From Nocardia africana NBRC 100379 (lineage in GTDB: Bacteria > Actinomycetota > Actinomycetes > Mycobacteriales > Mycobacteriaceae): 64,000 nt of DNA. Made by a program: the position numbers and the translations under genes. This document shows, one piece after another, positions 54,053 to 62,993 of this stretch; within the stretch, counting starts at the first letter, position 1, and every line of letters begins with the position of its first letter. Where the stretch lies: assembly GCF_001612635.1 (NCBI RefSeq), contig NZ_BDAV01000009.1, forward strand, positions 372,001 through 436,000, given 5' to 3'. Below the pieces are notes generated by a model that saw only the letters and a list, made by a program, of their open reading frames with translations, was not told the DNA's origin and searched no databases.

Positions 54053-55552
54053 TCAGGCGGAACGGGATTCGGCGACCGGGCGAGCGGCCGCCGAACGGGT
54101 GCCGAAGCGCAGGATGCCGTCTTCGAGGTCGGCTTTGCGAAGCAGTGCGCGGTCGCGGTAGTAGTTGTTGATCACCTTCCACGGACCGCGGCGGCCTTGA
54201 CGCGGCATCACCGCGTCACCGCGGGCGATGTAGCCGGAGGTCAGCGCACCGCCCATCATCGACTCGGGCGCCCGGTCGGCCTCCTCGGCTTCGGCGACGA
54301 AGGTCGAATACCCCTTGGCCTTCATGTGATTGAGCAGCCGGCAGAAGTATTCGGCGGCCAGATCGGCCTTCAACGTCCAGGAGGCGTTGGTGTAGCCGAT
54401 GATCATCATGGCGTTGGGCAGCCCGCTCATCAGCGCGCCCTTGTAGGCGACCAGATCGCGGGTGGCGATCGGGGTGCCGTCGACGTCGATCGCCGCGCCG
54501 CCGAGCATCTGGATGTTGAGGCCGGTGGCGCTGATCACGATGTCGGCGGGCAGTTCCTCGCCGGATTCCAGGCGGATGCCGGTTTCGGTGAAGGTCGCGA
54601 TGCGGTCGGTGACGATCGAGGCGCGTCCGTTGCGCAGCACCTTGAACAGGTCTCCGTTGGGCACGATGCACAGCCGCTGATCCCACGGGTTGTAGCTGGG
54701 GCTGAAGTGGCGCATGTCCACGTCGGGCCCGACGGCGACCCGCACGGCCTGCAGGAGCAGTTTGCGCGACAGGGCGGGGTTGCTGCGGGAGAGGGCGAAA
54801 CTGGCGCGCTGCAGGGCGATGTTGCGGGCGCGGCCGGTCTTGTAAGCCAGCGCGGCGGGCAGTTTCGCCTTCTTCATGCCGACGGCGACGGGGTCTTCGG
54901 CGGGCAGCGGCGCGATGTAGGTGGGCGAGCGCTGCAGCATGGTCACGTGCGCGGCGTCCTCGCTCATGGCCGGGACCAGTGTGATCGCGGTGGCGCCGCT
55001 GCCGATGACGACGACCCGCTTGCCGCGGTAGTCCAGGTCCTCGGGCCAGTGCTGGGGGTGCACGATCTGCCCGCCGAAGTTCTCCTCACCGGGGAACTGC
55101 GGGCGGAAGCCCTGGTCGTAGTCGTAGTAACCGGTGCAGCCGACCAGGAAGTTGCTGGTGTAGGTCTCGGTCTCGCCGGTCTGCTCGTCGAGCGCCTCGG
55201 TGGTCCACAGCTGCTCGGTGCTCGACCAGCTCGACTTCACGACCTTGCGGCCGAAGCGGATGTGGCGGGTGACGCCGTATTCCTCGGCGGTGTCGGCGAT
55301 GTACTGGCGGATGTGCGGTCCGTCGGCGAGCACCTTGGTGCCGATCCAGGGACGGAAGCCGTAGCCGAAGGTGAGCATGTCGGAGTCCGAGCGGATGCCC
55401 GGATAGCGGAACAGGTCCCAGGTGCCGCCGATGGCGCTGCGCCGTTCGAGGATCGCGTAGCTGCGTCCGGTGTTCTCCCGGCTGAGATGGCAGGCCATCC
55501 CGATCCCGGACAGTCCCGCACCGATGATCAACACGTCGACATGCCGCGTCAT
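54053..55552 (-). CDS. FAD-dependent Baeyer-Villiger-type monooxygenase (EthA-like)
   Basis: Flavoprotein monooxygenase of 499 residues. The FAD motif IIGAGLSGIGMACHL is at the N-terminus and GGTWDLFRYPGIRSDSDM follows. The NADPH motif is VVIGSGATAITL, and ATGLNIQMLGG is typical. Length and sequence resemble mycobacterial EthA and relatives, which insert oxygen next to ketones and activate thioamide drugs. The natural substrate is unknown. EthA is usually paired with a divergent EthR repressor, which is not present here. Confidence 0.9.
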   Translation of the reverse strand: MTRHVDVLIIGAGLSGIGMACHLSRENTGRSYAILERRSAIGGTWDLFRYPGIRSDSDMLTFGYGFRPWIGTKVLADGPHIRQYIADTAEEYGVTRHIRFGRKVVKSSWSSTEQLWTTEALDEQTGETETYTSNFLVGCTGYYDYDQGFRPQFPGEENFGGQIVHPQHWPEDLDYRGKRVVVIGSGATAITLVPAMSEDAAHVTMLQRSPTYIAPLPAEDPVAVGMKKAKLPAALAYKTGRARNIALQRASFALSRSNPALSRKLLLQAVRVAVGPDVDMRHFSPSYNPWDQRLCIVPNGDLFKVLRNGRASIVTDRIATFTETGIRLESGEELPADIVISATGLNIQMLGGAAIDVDGTPIATRDLVAYKGALMSGLPNAMMIIGYTNASWTLKADLAAEYFCRLLNHMKAKGYSTFVAEAEEADRAPESMMGGALTSGYIARGDAVMPRQGRRGPWKVINNYYRDRALLRKADLEDGILRFGTRSAAARPVAESRSA

Positions 55553-55660
55553 TGAGGTATCCGTTTCGTCCGAATGTCAGCCCGGACCTCGCCGTCCGGA
55601 TACCCGAAGGTTACGTGTTATTTCTGGTTACGTCTAGTCGCGGCAGGTCCGGCGGCACGG

Positions 55661-55942
55661 TCACTGCATGGACGCGCCCAGAATTTCCCCGGCGCCCGCG
55701 GTGGCCAGCCCGATCGCCACGACACCCACGGCCACCCGCGACACCGTGGCCCGCGCGACCCCGCGCCGACTCGCCAGATGGATCCAGCAACCGACCGCGA
55801 TCGCCGTCGCCAGCAAATGCAACCAGATGAGATTTCGCAGCAGCGCCGTCGTCACCCCCGCGCCCGGTGGAGCCTGCGGCCCCACATTGTCCAGCTGAGC
55901 CGTAACCATGTCGTGAACAGCGTTGACAGTCATCTCGGGCAC
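55661..55942 (-). CDS. small two-helix membrane protein, unknown function
   Basis: A 93-residue protein with a short soluble start (VHDMVTAQLDNVGPQAPPGA) and two predicted transmembrane helices (about 36-56 and 66-88) with a basic loop between them (ASRRGVARATVSR). The AQLDNV-QAPPG pattern recurs, to my recollection, in small actinobacterial membrane proteins of unknown role, some with a pilin-like size. Start alternatives are GTG 55942 and ATG 55933. It has its own flanking gaps and no obvious operon partner. Confidence 0.6.
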   Translation of the reverse strand: MPEMTVNAVHDMVTAQLDNVGPQAPPGAGVTTALLRNLIWLHLLATAIAVGCWIHLASRRGVARATVSRVAVGVVAIGLATAGAGEILGASMQ

Positions 55943-56206
55943 GCCCTTCCCCTAGCCCGTCCGGTCGGGCGCACCGCTGCGGACGCACCCATCCGTGACC
56001 CTCAACGCTACCCCTCCGGCAAATTTCTGGCATCTTCGTTTCTCCACCGCTGCGGGCGGCCGGAGGGCTAGGCTGACCCAGGCGCACCAACCGCCCGCGC
56101 GGCGGGGCCGGCGGCCGATGACGGCGAGGTCACCGGCGGCCGCGGGTGCCGCCGAGTTTCGTGTCCGGGGAAAACGAGGGACCGACACAGTGAGGAATCG
56201 ACGACC

Positions 56207-57469
56207 GTGCGCACGCTCGATACCAGCTTCAACACCCGCCACGGCGGCTTCCGCGAGGTAGTCGTCACCGCAGTGGAGATCACCACCTCCATCGGCGCGG
56301 ATACCGAAAGTACTTGGCAGGCGCTGCTTTCCGGCGCCAGCGGGATCAAAGCCCTCACCGACGAGGACATCACCCGCCACGATCTGCCGAATGCCATCGG
56401 CGGCAAACTGATCCACGACCCCACCGCCGATCTGGACCGGGTGCGCAAGCGCCGCATGTGCTACGTCCAGCAGATGGCGTACGCGATGGGTCGGCGGCTC
56501 TGGGAGACCGCGGGAGCGCCCGAGGTGGACAAGGACCGCCTGGGCGTCTGCATCGGCACCGGTCTGGGCGGCGCCGACGTCATCGTCGAGGCCCACGACA
56601 CCATGCGCGAACACGGCTATCGCAAGGTGTCCCCCTTCGCGGTCCCGATGAGCATGCCCAACGGCGTCTCCGGTGTGGTCGGCCTGGAACTCGGGGCGCG
56701 CGCGAGCCTGGTGACGCCGGTATCGGCGTGCGCGTCGGGCAACGAGGCGCTGGTGCACGCGTGGCGCTCGATCGTGCTGGGCGAGGCCGACATGGTCGTC
56801 GCCGGCGGGGTGGAGGGCTACATCAATCCGATGGCGATCGCCGGATTCACCATGGCGCGCGCGCTCAGCTCCCGCATCGACGAACCCGAACGGGCGTCGC
56901 GGCCCTTCGATCGCGACCGCGACGGTTTCGTCTTCGGTGAGGCCGCCGCGCTGCTGCTGGTCGAATCGGAGGAGCACGCGCTGGCGCGCGGGGCGACGCC
57001 GCTGGCCCGGCTGCTCGGCGCCGGACTGACCGCGGACGGCTACCACATGGTCGCTCCCGACCCGGAGGGTCTCGGCTGCGCCCGCGCGATGCGCCGGGCC
57101 ATCGAAACCGCGGGCGTGGCCGCCGCCGATGTCGATCACGTCAACGCCCACGCCACCGGCACCTCGATCGGTGATCTGGCCGAGGCCAAGGGCATCGCCG
57201 CCGCCATCGGCACCCATCCGGCGGTGTACGCGCCGAAGTCGGCGCTGGGGCATTCGGTGGGCGCGGTGGGCGCGCTCGAGGCCGCGATCTCGGTGCTGAC
57301 GCTGCGTGATCAGGTCATCCCGCCCACGCTCAACCTCGACAATCAGGACCCCGAGGTCGACCTCGACATCGTGCACGACAAACCGCGGCACACCGACGTG
57401 GAGTTCGCGATGAACAACTCCTTCGGGTTCGGCGGCCACAACGCGGCGGTGCTGTTCGGCCGGTACTGA
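56207..57469 (+). CDS. kas: beta-ketoacyl-ACP synthase II (KasA/KasB type)
   Basis: Condensing enzyme of 420 residues that extends acyl-ACP chains with malonyl-ACP, part of the FAS-II system used for meromycolate in this lineage. The triad is Cys in SACASGNEAL, His in NAHATGTSIGD and His in SALGHSVGAVGA. NSFGFGGHNA ends the protein. It stands alone rather than in the acpM-kasA-kasB operon of mycobacteria, so it may be an extra copy. The start is GTG 56207; a second GTG at 56190 is less likely. TAGGCT near 56090 is a possible -10. Confidence 0.92.
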   Translation: MRTLDTSFNTRHGGFREVVVTAVEITTSIGADTESTWQALLSGASGIKALTDEDITRHDLPNAIGGKLIHDPTADLDRVRKRRMCYVQQMAYAMGRRLWETAGAPEVDKDRLGVCIGTGLGGADVIVEAHDTMREHGYRKVSPFAVPMSMPNGVSGVVGLELGARASLVTPVSACASGNEALVHAWRSIVLGEADMVVAGGVEGYINPMAIAGFTMARALSSRIDEPERASRPFDRDRDGFVFGEAAALLLVESEEHALARGATPLARLLGAGLTADGYHMVAPDPEGLGCARAMRRAIETAGVAAADVDHVNAHATGTSIGDLAEAKGIAAAIGTHPAVYAPKSALGHSVGAVGALEAAISVLTLRDQVIPPTLNLDNQDPEVDLDIVHDKPRHTDVEFAMNNSFGFGGHNAAVLFGRY

Positions 57470-57574
57470 CCACACCGGGCTTCGGCGCCCGATTCGCCCG
57501 ATCGCACCCGAACTCACAGCAATCTCCAAGGGTTCGGACAGGGTGGTCACCGGATCGGCTGAGACGCTCCCGCG

Positions 57575-59605
57575 GTGACAGTGACGACTGCCGACACCGC
57601 CGTGCCCGTATCGCCCGAATCGGCTCGTCCGCCGGATCCGGATCTGGCGCCGCCGCGACGGCGGGACCGGATCGCGCTCGCTGTGCTGCTGGTCGCCACC
57701 GCGGCCGCGTATCTGTGGAACATCACCGTCAACGGGATGGGCAACGGGTTCTACGCGGCGGCCGCATGGTCGGGCTCGCGCGACTGGAAGGCGCTGCTGT
57801 TCGGTTCGCTGGACCCGGCCAACTTCATCACCGTCGACAAACCGCCGGTCTCGCAGTGGGTGATGGGGGTGTCCGGGCAGCTGTTCGGTTTCTCCAGTGC
57901 CTCCATGCTGATTCCGCAGGCGTTGATGGCGGTGGCGGCGGTCGCACTGATGTACGGCGCGATCGCCCGCGCGAGCGGCAGCCGCGGCGCGGGTCTGCTG
58001 GCCGGTCTGCTACTGGCGCTGACACCGGTGGTGGCGTTGATGTTCCGGTTCAACAATCCGGATGCGGTGATGGTGCTGCTGATGACCGCCGCCGCCTACT
58101 GCACCGTGCGCGCGTTGCGTCACGCGAGCCCGCGCTGGCTCGTATTGGCCGGTGTCGCATTGGGTTTCGCGTTCCTGGCGAAGATGCTCGAGGGCCTCAT
58201 GGTGCTGCCCGCGCTGGCTGCGGCGTATCTGGTGGCGGCCCCGGCGAGTTTCGGCAAGCGGATCGCGCATCTGCTGGCCGCCGCGGTGGCGCTGGTGGTC
58301 TCGTCGGGGTGGTATGTGCTGCTGACGATCCTGTGGCCCGCCGATTCCCGCCCGTATCTGGCCGGTTCCAAGGACAACACCTTCATGGATCTGGTGCTGG
58401 GTTACAACGGTTTCGCCCGCTACCTCGGACACAACCACACCGGGCGCAAACCCTTCGAACTGCCACCGGGATACGAATTGCCGCACATGGGTGGCGGTGG
58501 CGGCGGGTTCGGGTCGGGCCCGGATCGGTTGTTCACCGGCGAGATCGGATTCGAGATCTCGTGGCTGCTACCGGCGGCCGTGCTGGGTTTCGTCGTCGTG
58601 CTGATCACGCGATGGAGGTATCCGCGCACCGACCTCGTCCGCGGGGCGGCACTGGTTTTCGGGCTGTGGCTCTTGATCGACGGGGTGGCGTTCTCGGCGA
58701 TGAAGGGTGGCATGCACGCCTACTACACCCTGGCCATCGCGCCCGCGGTGGTCGGCAGTTTCGTCCTGGGCCTGGCCGAGGTGTGGCGTTGCCGGGATCG
58801 GGCGTGGGGCCGGGCGGGGGCCGCGGGACTGGTTGTGGCCGGCGGCGTCTGGGGCTTCGTGCTGCTCGACCGCAATCCGGACTGGCAGCCGTGGCTGCGG
58901 TGGTCCATCCTCGCGGTGACCGTCGTGGCCGCCGCCGCGCTGGTTCTGACGACGCTGCCGGCGCTGTCGCGACGGGTGCCCGCCCGGGCGGTCGCGGCTG
59001 CGGTGGGCGCCGGTGTGCTGGCCGCGATGGCCGGGTCGAGCGCGTACGCGGTGGCGACGCTGCCGCAGTCGCATACCGGCGGCAGTCCGGTCGTCGGGCC
59101 CGCGCATCCGGACCTGCCGCAAGCACTGAATCCGTTCCGCCGCCAGGTCGGCATGCTGATGGGCGGTACCGACACCGATCCGAAGCTGGTGGAGATGTTG
59201 CGGGCGACACGGACGACATGGTCGGCGGCCATCGACCGCTCGGGACCGGCTGCCGGGCTCGAACTGGCCAGCCGGACACCGGTGATCGCCATCGGCGGAT
59301 TCACCTCCGAAGATCCGGTCCCCACCGTCGCGGGGTTCCAGGACCTGGTCCGCGACCACCGGATCACCTACTATCTGGCGCCCGAGATGACGTTGCCGGA
59401 TTCGTGGCGAACCCGCGACCAGCACCGATCCCCCGGCGGCGCCCACACTCCGGCGGCCGCACCGGCCCCGTCGGCCCCCGACGCGCAGCCGCCGATGTGG
59501 CATCCGGTCGGCAACACCGACATCTACGCCTGGGTGTCCGCGCACTACACGTCGCAACACCTCGGCGGTCTCGAGGTCTTCGACCTCACCGCACCGCCGC
59601 ACTGA
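57575..59605 (+). CDS. GT39-like membrane glycosyltransferase (PMT_2 domain)
   Basis: Polytopic membrane protein of 676 residues with about 12 predicted helices in the first 470 residues and an extracytoplasmic C-terminal domain. NFITVDKPPVSQWVMGVSGQ has the conserved acidic/lysine loop of polyprenyl-phosphate-sugar mannosyl/arabinosyl transferases (D88). A Gly-rich loop (MGGGGGGFGSG) sits near residue 305. It resembles proteins annotated YkcA/B or ArnT-like. It should move a sugar from a lipid carrier onto a cell-envelope acceptor. A Pro/Ala-rich linker lies at about 615-640. Confidence 0.88.
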   Translation: MTVTTADTAVPVSPESARPPDPDLAPPRRRDRIALAVLLVATAAAYLWNITVNGMGNGFYAAAAWSGSRDWKALLFGSLDPANFITVDKPPVSQWVMGVSGQLFGFSSASMLIPQALMAVAAVALMYGAIARASGSRGAGLLAGLLLALTPVVALMFRFNNPDAVMVLLMTAAAYCTVRALRHASPRWLVLAGVALGFAFLAKMLEGLMVLPALAAAYLVAAPASFGKRIAHLLAAAVALVVSSGWYVLLTILWPADSRPYLAGSKDNTFMDLVLGYNGFARYLGHNHTGRKPFELPPGYELPHMGGGGGGFGSGPDRLFTGEIGFEISWLLPAAVLGFVVVLITRWRYPRTDLVRGAALVFGLWLLIDGVAFSAMKGGMHAYYTLAIAPAVVGSFVLGLAEVWRCRDRAWGRAGAAGLVVAGGVWGFVLLDRNPDWQPWLRWSILAVTVVAAAALVLTTLPALSRRVPARAVAAAVGAGVLAAMAGSSAYAVATLPQSHTGGSPVVGPAHPDLPQALNPFRRQVGMLMGGTDTDPKLVEMLRATRTTWSAAIDRSGPAAGLELASRTPVIAIGGFTSEDPVPTVAGFQDLVRDHRITYYLAPEMTLPDSWRTRDQHRSPGGAHTPAAAPAPSAPDAQPPMWHPVGNTDIYAWVSAHYTSQHLGGLEVFDLTAPPH

Positions 59606-59688
59606 GCCCGGTGTCGAGCGGCCGATCGCGCGCTCGACACGCCCTTGCGCACACCGGAATTCAGCAATCTCGCAGCTACGATTGCTGG

Positions 59689-61041
59689 ATGCGAGAGCCG
59701 AACCGCCGCCAGGTGCTGGCCACCGGACTGGCAGCAGCAGCCGCGCTGCTGCTGCCGGCCCGCGCGGGCGCCGACCCCGTCCGCCGGGCGGCGTCGGCCC
59801 TCGCTCCCCTGGGCCCCGACTTCGTCTGGGGGGTGGCCACATCCGGGTTCCAGACCGAGGGCCACGCCCCCGACAGCAACTGGACCCGCTACATCGCGAC
59901 CGGTGCGGCCGAACCGTATCGGGATTCGGTGCGCTTCCTCGACACCTACGCCGACGATATCGAGCGCGCCGCGCACCTGGGCGCCACGAGCTTCCGGATG
60001 AGTATCGAATGGGCCCGGGTACAGCCCCATCCCGACCAATGGGACGACCAGGCGTTCGCCGGCTACGACCGGATCGTCGACGCCGTCTACGCCGCCGGCA
60101 TGACCCCGATGCTCACCCTGGATCACTGGGTGTATCCGGGCTGGGCCGCCGACCGCGGCGGCTGGCGCAACCAGGGCATGGTCGACGACTGGCTGACCAA
60201 TGCGCGAAAAGTGGTGCAGCGCTATGGTTCTCGCGATCCGATCTGGGTCACGATCAACGAACCGGCCGCCTATCTCGGCACCGAGATCCGCATCGGCGCC
60301 CTCTCGCACGAGGAGTGGCCGGCGGCGATGGACCGGCTCGCGCAGGCCCACAACCGGATCTACGACGACATCCACGCCGCCTATCCGAAGGCGATGGTCA
60401 CCAGCAACATCGGCTATGTGCCCGGCGCCGACTCCGAGGTGAACCAGCCGTATATCGACAAGGTGCGCGACAAACTCGATTTCGTCGGTGTCGACTACTA
60501 TTTCGGCCCCACTCCGGCCGCGGACGGCTCGGCGGCGACCTCGGCGGGTGCGCCCGCGATGTGGGAGCTGCCGCTGCAGACCGAGGGCGTCTACTACGCG
60601 CTGCGCCGCTACGCCCGCCAGTTCCCGGGAAAACCGCTGTACGTGGTGGAGAACGGGATGCCGACCGAGAACGGCGCACCCCGCCCGGACGGCTACAGTC
60701 GAGCCGACCAGTTGCGCGACACCGTGTACTGGATCCAGCGTGCCAAGGCCGACGGCATCGATGTGCGCGGCTACAACTATTGGAGTCTCACCGACAACTA
60801 CGAATGGGGCAGCTACACACCCCGTTTCGGCCTCTACACCGTCGATGTCACCTCGGATCCGGATCTGGTGCGCCGGCCCACCGACGCGGTGGAGGTGTTC
60901 GCCTCGCTCGTGCGCGCGGGCGGGGTGCCCGCCGATTACCGGCCCACCCGCGCTCCCGTCGCCTGTTCTCAGGTCGATCCGCCGGCCAGTTGCGACGAGC
61001 CGGTGATGCTGCCGGATCCGGCCGCCTCACCGGCGCCGTAG
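59689..61041 (+). CDS. Tat-exported glycoside hydrolase family 1 protein (paralogue)
   Basis: A 450-residue GH1 enzyme closely related to the one at 50852. The Tat signal is NRRQVLATGLAAAAALLLPA. The catalytic motifs are TINEP (acid/base) and YVVENGMPTENGAPRPDGY (nucleophile region, almost identical in both copies). The C-terminal Cys pair (VACSQVDPPASCDEP) is conserved. TACGAT 6 nt before the ATG gives a leaderless start, whereas the first copy has a Shine-Dalgarno, so the two are expressed differently. The substrate is likely a beta-glucoside (inference). Confidence 0.92.
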   Translation: MREPNRRQVLATGLAAAAALLLPARAGADPVRRAASALAPLGPDFVWGVATSGFQTEGHAPDSNWTRYIATGAAEPYRDSVRFLDTYADDIERAAHLGATSFRMSIEWARVQPHPDQWDDQAFAGYDRIVDAVYAAGMTPMLTLDHWVYPGWAADRGGWRNQGMVDDWLTNARKVVQRYGSRDPIWVTINEPAAYLGTEIRIGALSHEEWPAAMDRLAQAHNRIYDDIHAAYPKAMVTSNIGYVPGADSEVNQPYIDKVRDKLDFVGVDYYFGPTPAADGSAATSAGAPAMWELPLQTEGVYYALRRYARQFPGKPLYVVENGMPTENGAPRPDGYSRADQLRDTVYWIQRAKADGIDVRGYNYWSLTDNYEWGSYTPRFGLYTVDVTSDPDLVRRPTDAVEVFASLVRAGGVPADYRPTRAPVACSQVDPPASCDEPVMLPDPAASPAP

Positions 61042-61044
61042 ACG

Positions 61045-61087
61045 CCGCCGGGTTCGGCAGCCGCGTACCGACTGCCGAACCCGGCGG
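61045..61087. terminator. 16-bp hairpin between convergent genes
   Basis: CCGCCGGGTTCGGCAG (61045-61060) is the exact reverse complement of CTGCCGAACCCGGCGG (61072-61087), with an 11-nt loop. It starts 3 nt after the stop of the GH1 gene and ends 7 nt before the stop of the convergent gene, so it should terminate both. Confidence 0.85.
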
Positions 61088-61094
61088 TTGCCGC

Positions 61095-62198
61095 TCAGGC
61101 GGGAAGTTGCAGCCCGGCCGCGAGCACCGGCCACGACTGGATCAGCGCGTCGTGCCAGTAGCCCCAGGAATGGGTTCCGGTCGGGGTGAAGTCGTAGGTC
61201 GCCGGAATGCCGAGACCATTGAGCTTGGCCTGCAAATTGTGGCTGCAGTAGTTGACCGCGGCCTCGATGACACCGCCGATGATCACTTGATTGGCCAGCC
61301 CGCCCGGTCCGGGCAGCGTGTACGGCCCGTTGAGGGTGTCCCACTGTCCGGGCAGTCCGGATCCGCTGGAGATGAACAGGTTGAGCCCGCGCAATTGGTC
61401 GGCGTGCACGTAGGGATCGTTGGCCGCCCACATCGGATCGTTCTGCGGCCCGTACATGTTCACGGTGTTGCCGCCGCCCCACACGTTGACCGCGAGATTG
61501 ACCGCGGTGTAGCCCACGGGGTCGCTGATCTGTGCGCAACCGCTGTAGGCGGCCACCGACTTGTACAGGCCGGGTGCGGCGATCGGCAACTGCAGCACCG
61601 AGGTTCCGGACGTGGACAGCCCGGCGATGGCGTTGAGGCCGTTGGTGCCCAGGGCGCCGTCGATGATGGGCGGCAGTTCCTCGGTGAAGAAGGTCTTCCA
61701 CTTGTTGACGCCCAGCTTCGGATCCGGCGCGCGCCAATCGGTGTAGTAACTCCAGGCGCCGCCGACGGGCTGGACGACGTTGACGTCCTTGTCGGCGAGG
61801 AACTTCAGCGCGTCGGGAGCCTTGTTGTCCCAGGTGGCGCTGTCCTCACCACCGCCGGCGCCGTTGAGCAGATACAGCACCGGACGCGGTGTGGAGGCGT
61901 CGGCGGGTCGCTGCACGTTGATCGTGATCGGTTTGTCCATGGCCGCGGAGTACACCTTCAGGGTGACGTTGCGGCCGTCGACGACGGCGAAGTCGACGAT
62001 CTTCGATCCGTCGGCGGATACCGGATGTGCCAGCGGGGCAGCGGAATCGACGACCGGATCGCCCGCGGCGGCCGGTCCTGCCGCCATGGTCGCCGATACC
62101 GCGGCCAGCACGGCCGCGGCCGCGACCGTCGCGATCCGGGTGCTCCCCCGCACCCGGTGTCGCACCGCCGATCTGCCCGCCCGATTACTGCTCGCCAC
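61095..62198 (-). CDS. antigen-85-like mycolyltransferase/esterase family protein
   Basis: Secreted alpha/beta hydrolase of 367 residues. The N-terminal signal (ATVAAAAVLAAVSATMAAGP, cleavage near AAAGD) is followed by the fold seen in antigen 85. The nucleophile loop is IAGLSTSGTSVLQL, the histidine is in GTHSWGYWHDAL, and the cap reads AYSGCAQISDPVG. In Corynebacteriales such enzymes transfer mycolates onto trehalose and arabinogalactan. The start is GTG 62198 because GGAGG then lies 5 nt upstream; GTG 62204 is also in frame. Confidence 0.88.
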   Translation of the reverse strand: MASSNRAGRSAVRHRVRGSTRIATVAAAAVLAAVSATMAAGPAAAGDPVVDSAAPLAHPVSADGSKIVDFAVVDGRNVTLKVYSAAMDKPITINVQRPADASTPRPVLYLLNGAGGGEDSATWDNKAPDALKFLADKDVNVVQPVGGAWSYYTDWRAPDPKLGVNKWKTFFTEELPPIIDGALGTNGLNAIAGLSTSGTSVLQLPIAAPGLYKSVAAYSGCAQISDPVGYTAVNLAVNVWGGGNTVNMYGPQNDPMWAANDPYVHADQLRGLNLFISSGSGLPGQWDTLNGPYTLPGPGGLANQVIIGGVIEAAVNYCSHNLQAKLNGLGIPATYDFTPTGTHSWGYWHDALIQSWPVLAAGLQLPA

Positions 62199-62303
62199 GT
62201 GCACCTCCGAATCCCGTTCGGTCTTGCGCGGTCCTCTGCTTGGGCAGACTAATTCAGCGGCAACCGTTTGGCGATCGATCCGGCGGGCGCGTCGAGCAGG
62301 TCG

Positions 62304-62960
62304 TCACATTCGTCGCATCACGGACACGACCTTGCCGAGCACGACCGCGCGGTCGCCGTCGATGACGTCGTAGGCGGGGTTGCGGGGTTCGAGGTAGACG
62401 TGACCGTTGCGCCGGCGATAGACCTTCACGGTGGCCTCGTCGTCGATCATGGCCGCCACGATGTCACCGGAGTGGGCTTCGTGCTGGCGGCGCACGACCA
62501 CGATGTCGCCGTCGCAGATCGCGGCGTCGATCATCGAATCACCGCGCACCCGCAGCCCGAACACGGTTCCGCGCCCGACCAGTTGCCGCGACAGGGTGAG
62601 CTGGTCGTCGGCGTGTTCCTCGGCGAGGATCGGGGTGCCGGCGGCGATGTCGCCGACGACCGGCACGATCACCGAATCCTGGTCGCCGCCACGGCTTTCG
62701 GCGGGGGCGAGGAACAGGCGCACGTCGATGGGCCGGGAGACGCTGGCACTGCGGCGCAGGAATCCCTTGTCCTCGAGGTCTTTCAGGTGTTTCGACACCG
62801 AGGAGCCCGATTTCAGTCCGACGGCGGCCGCGATCTCCCGCGATGACGGCGCATACCCGTTGCGCTGCACCGCTTCCCGGATCACGCCGAGGATGCGCCG
62901 CTGCCGTTCGGGCAGCCGGGAGGTGTCGAGGTGGTCGTATGCGTCGTCGTATCCGGTCAC
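62304..62960 (-). CDS. lexA: LexA repressor
   Basis: SOS repressor of 218 residues. The winged HTH occupies about 15-80 (RQRRILGVIREAVQRNGYAP, then SREIAAAVGLKSGSSVSKHL). The autocleavage bond is the Ala-Gly in DIAAGTPILAEE. The catalytic Ser is in RVRGDSMIDA and the Lys in EATVKVYRRR. RecA filament stimulates self-cleavage after DNA damage. The GTG start has TACGAT 6 nt before it. I saw no TCGAAC-type SOS box near this promoter. It lies just after an LCP gene on the same strand. Confidence 0.96.
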   Translation of the reverse strand: MTGYDDAYDHLDTSRLPERQRRILGVIREAVQRNGYAPSSREIAAAVGLKSGSSVSKHLKDLEDKGFLRRSASVSRPIDVRLFLAPAESRGGDQDSVIVPVVGDIAAGTPILAEEHADDQLTLSRQLVGRGTVFGLRVRGDSMIDAAICDGDIVVVRRQHEAHSGDIVAAMIDDEATVKVYRRRNGHVYLEPRNPAYDVIDGDRAVVLGKVVSVMRRM

Positions 62961-62993
62961 CGGGGAATCGTAGACGGCCGCCGCGGCGGCGCC

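Noticed and set aside
52230..54182. 650-codon minus-strand frame opposite hypX
   Set aside because: It is a shadow of hypX; the sense strand has clear HypX motifs and a ribosome site.
53264..55555. 763-codon plus-strand frame
   Set aside because: It overlaps hypX out of frame and then the monooxygenase in antisense; no coherent protein.
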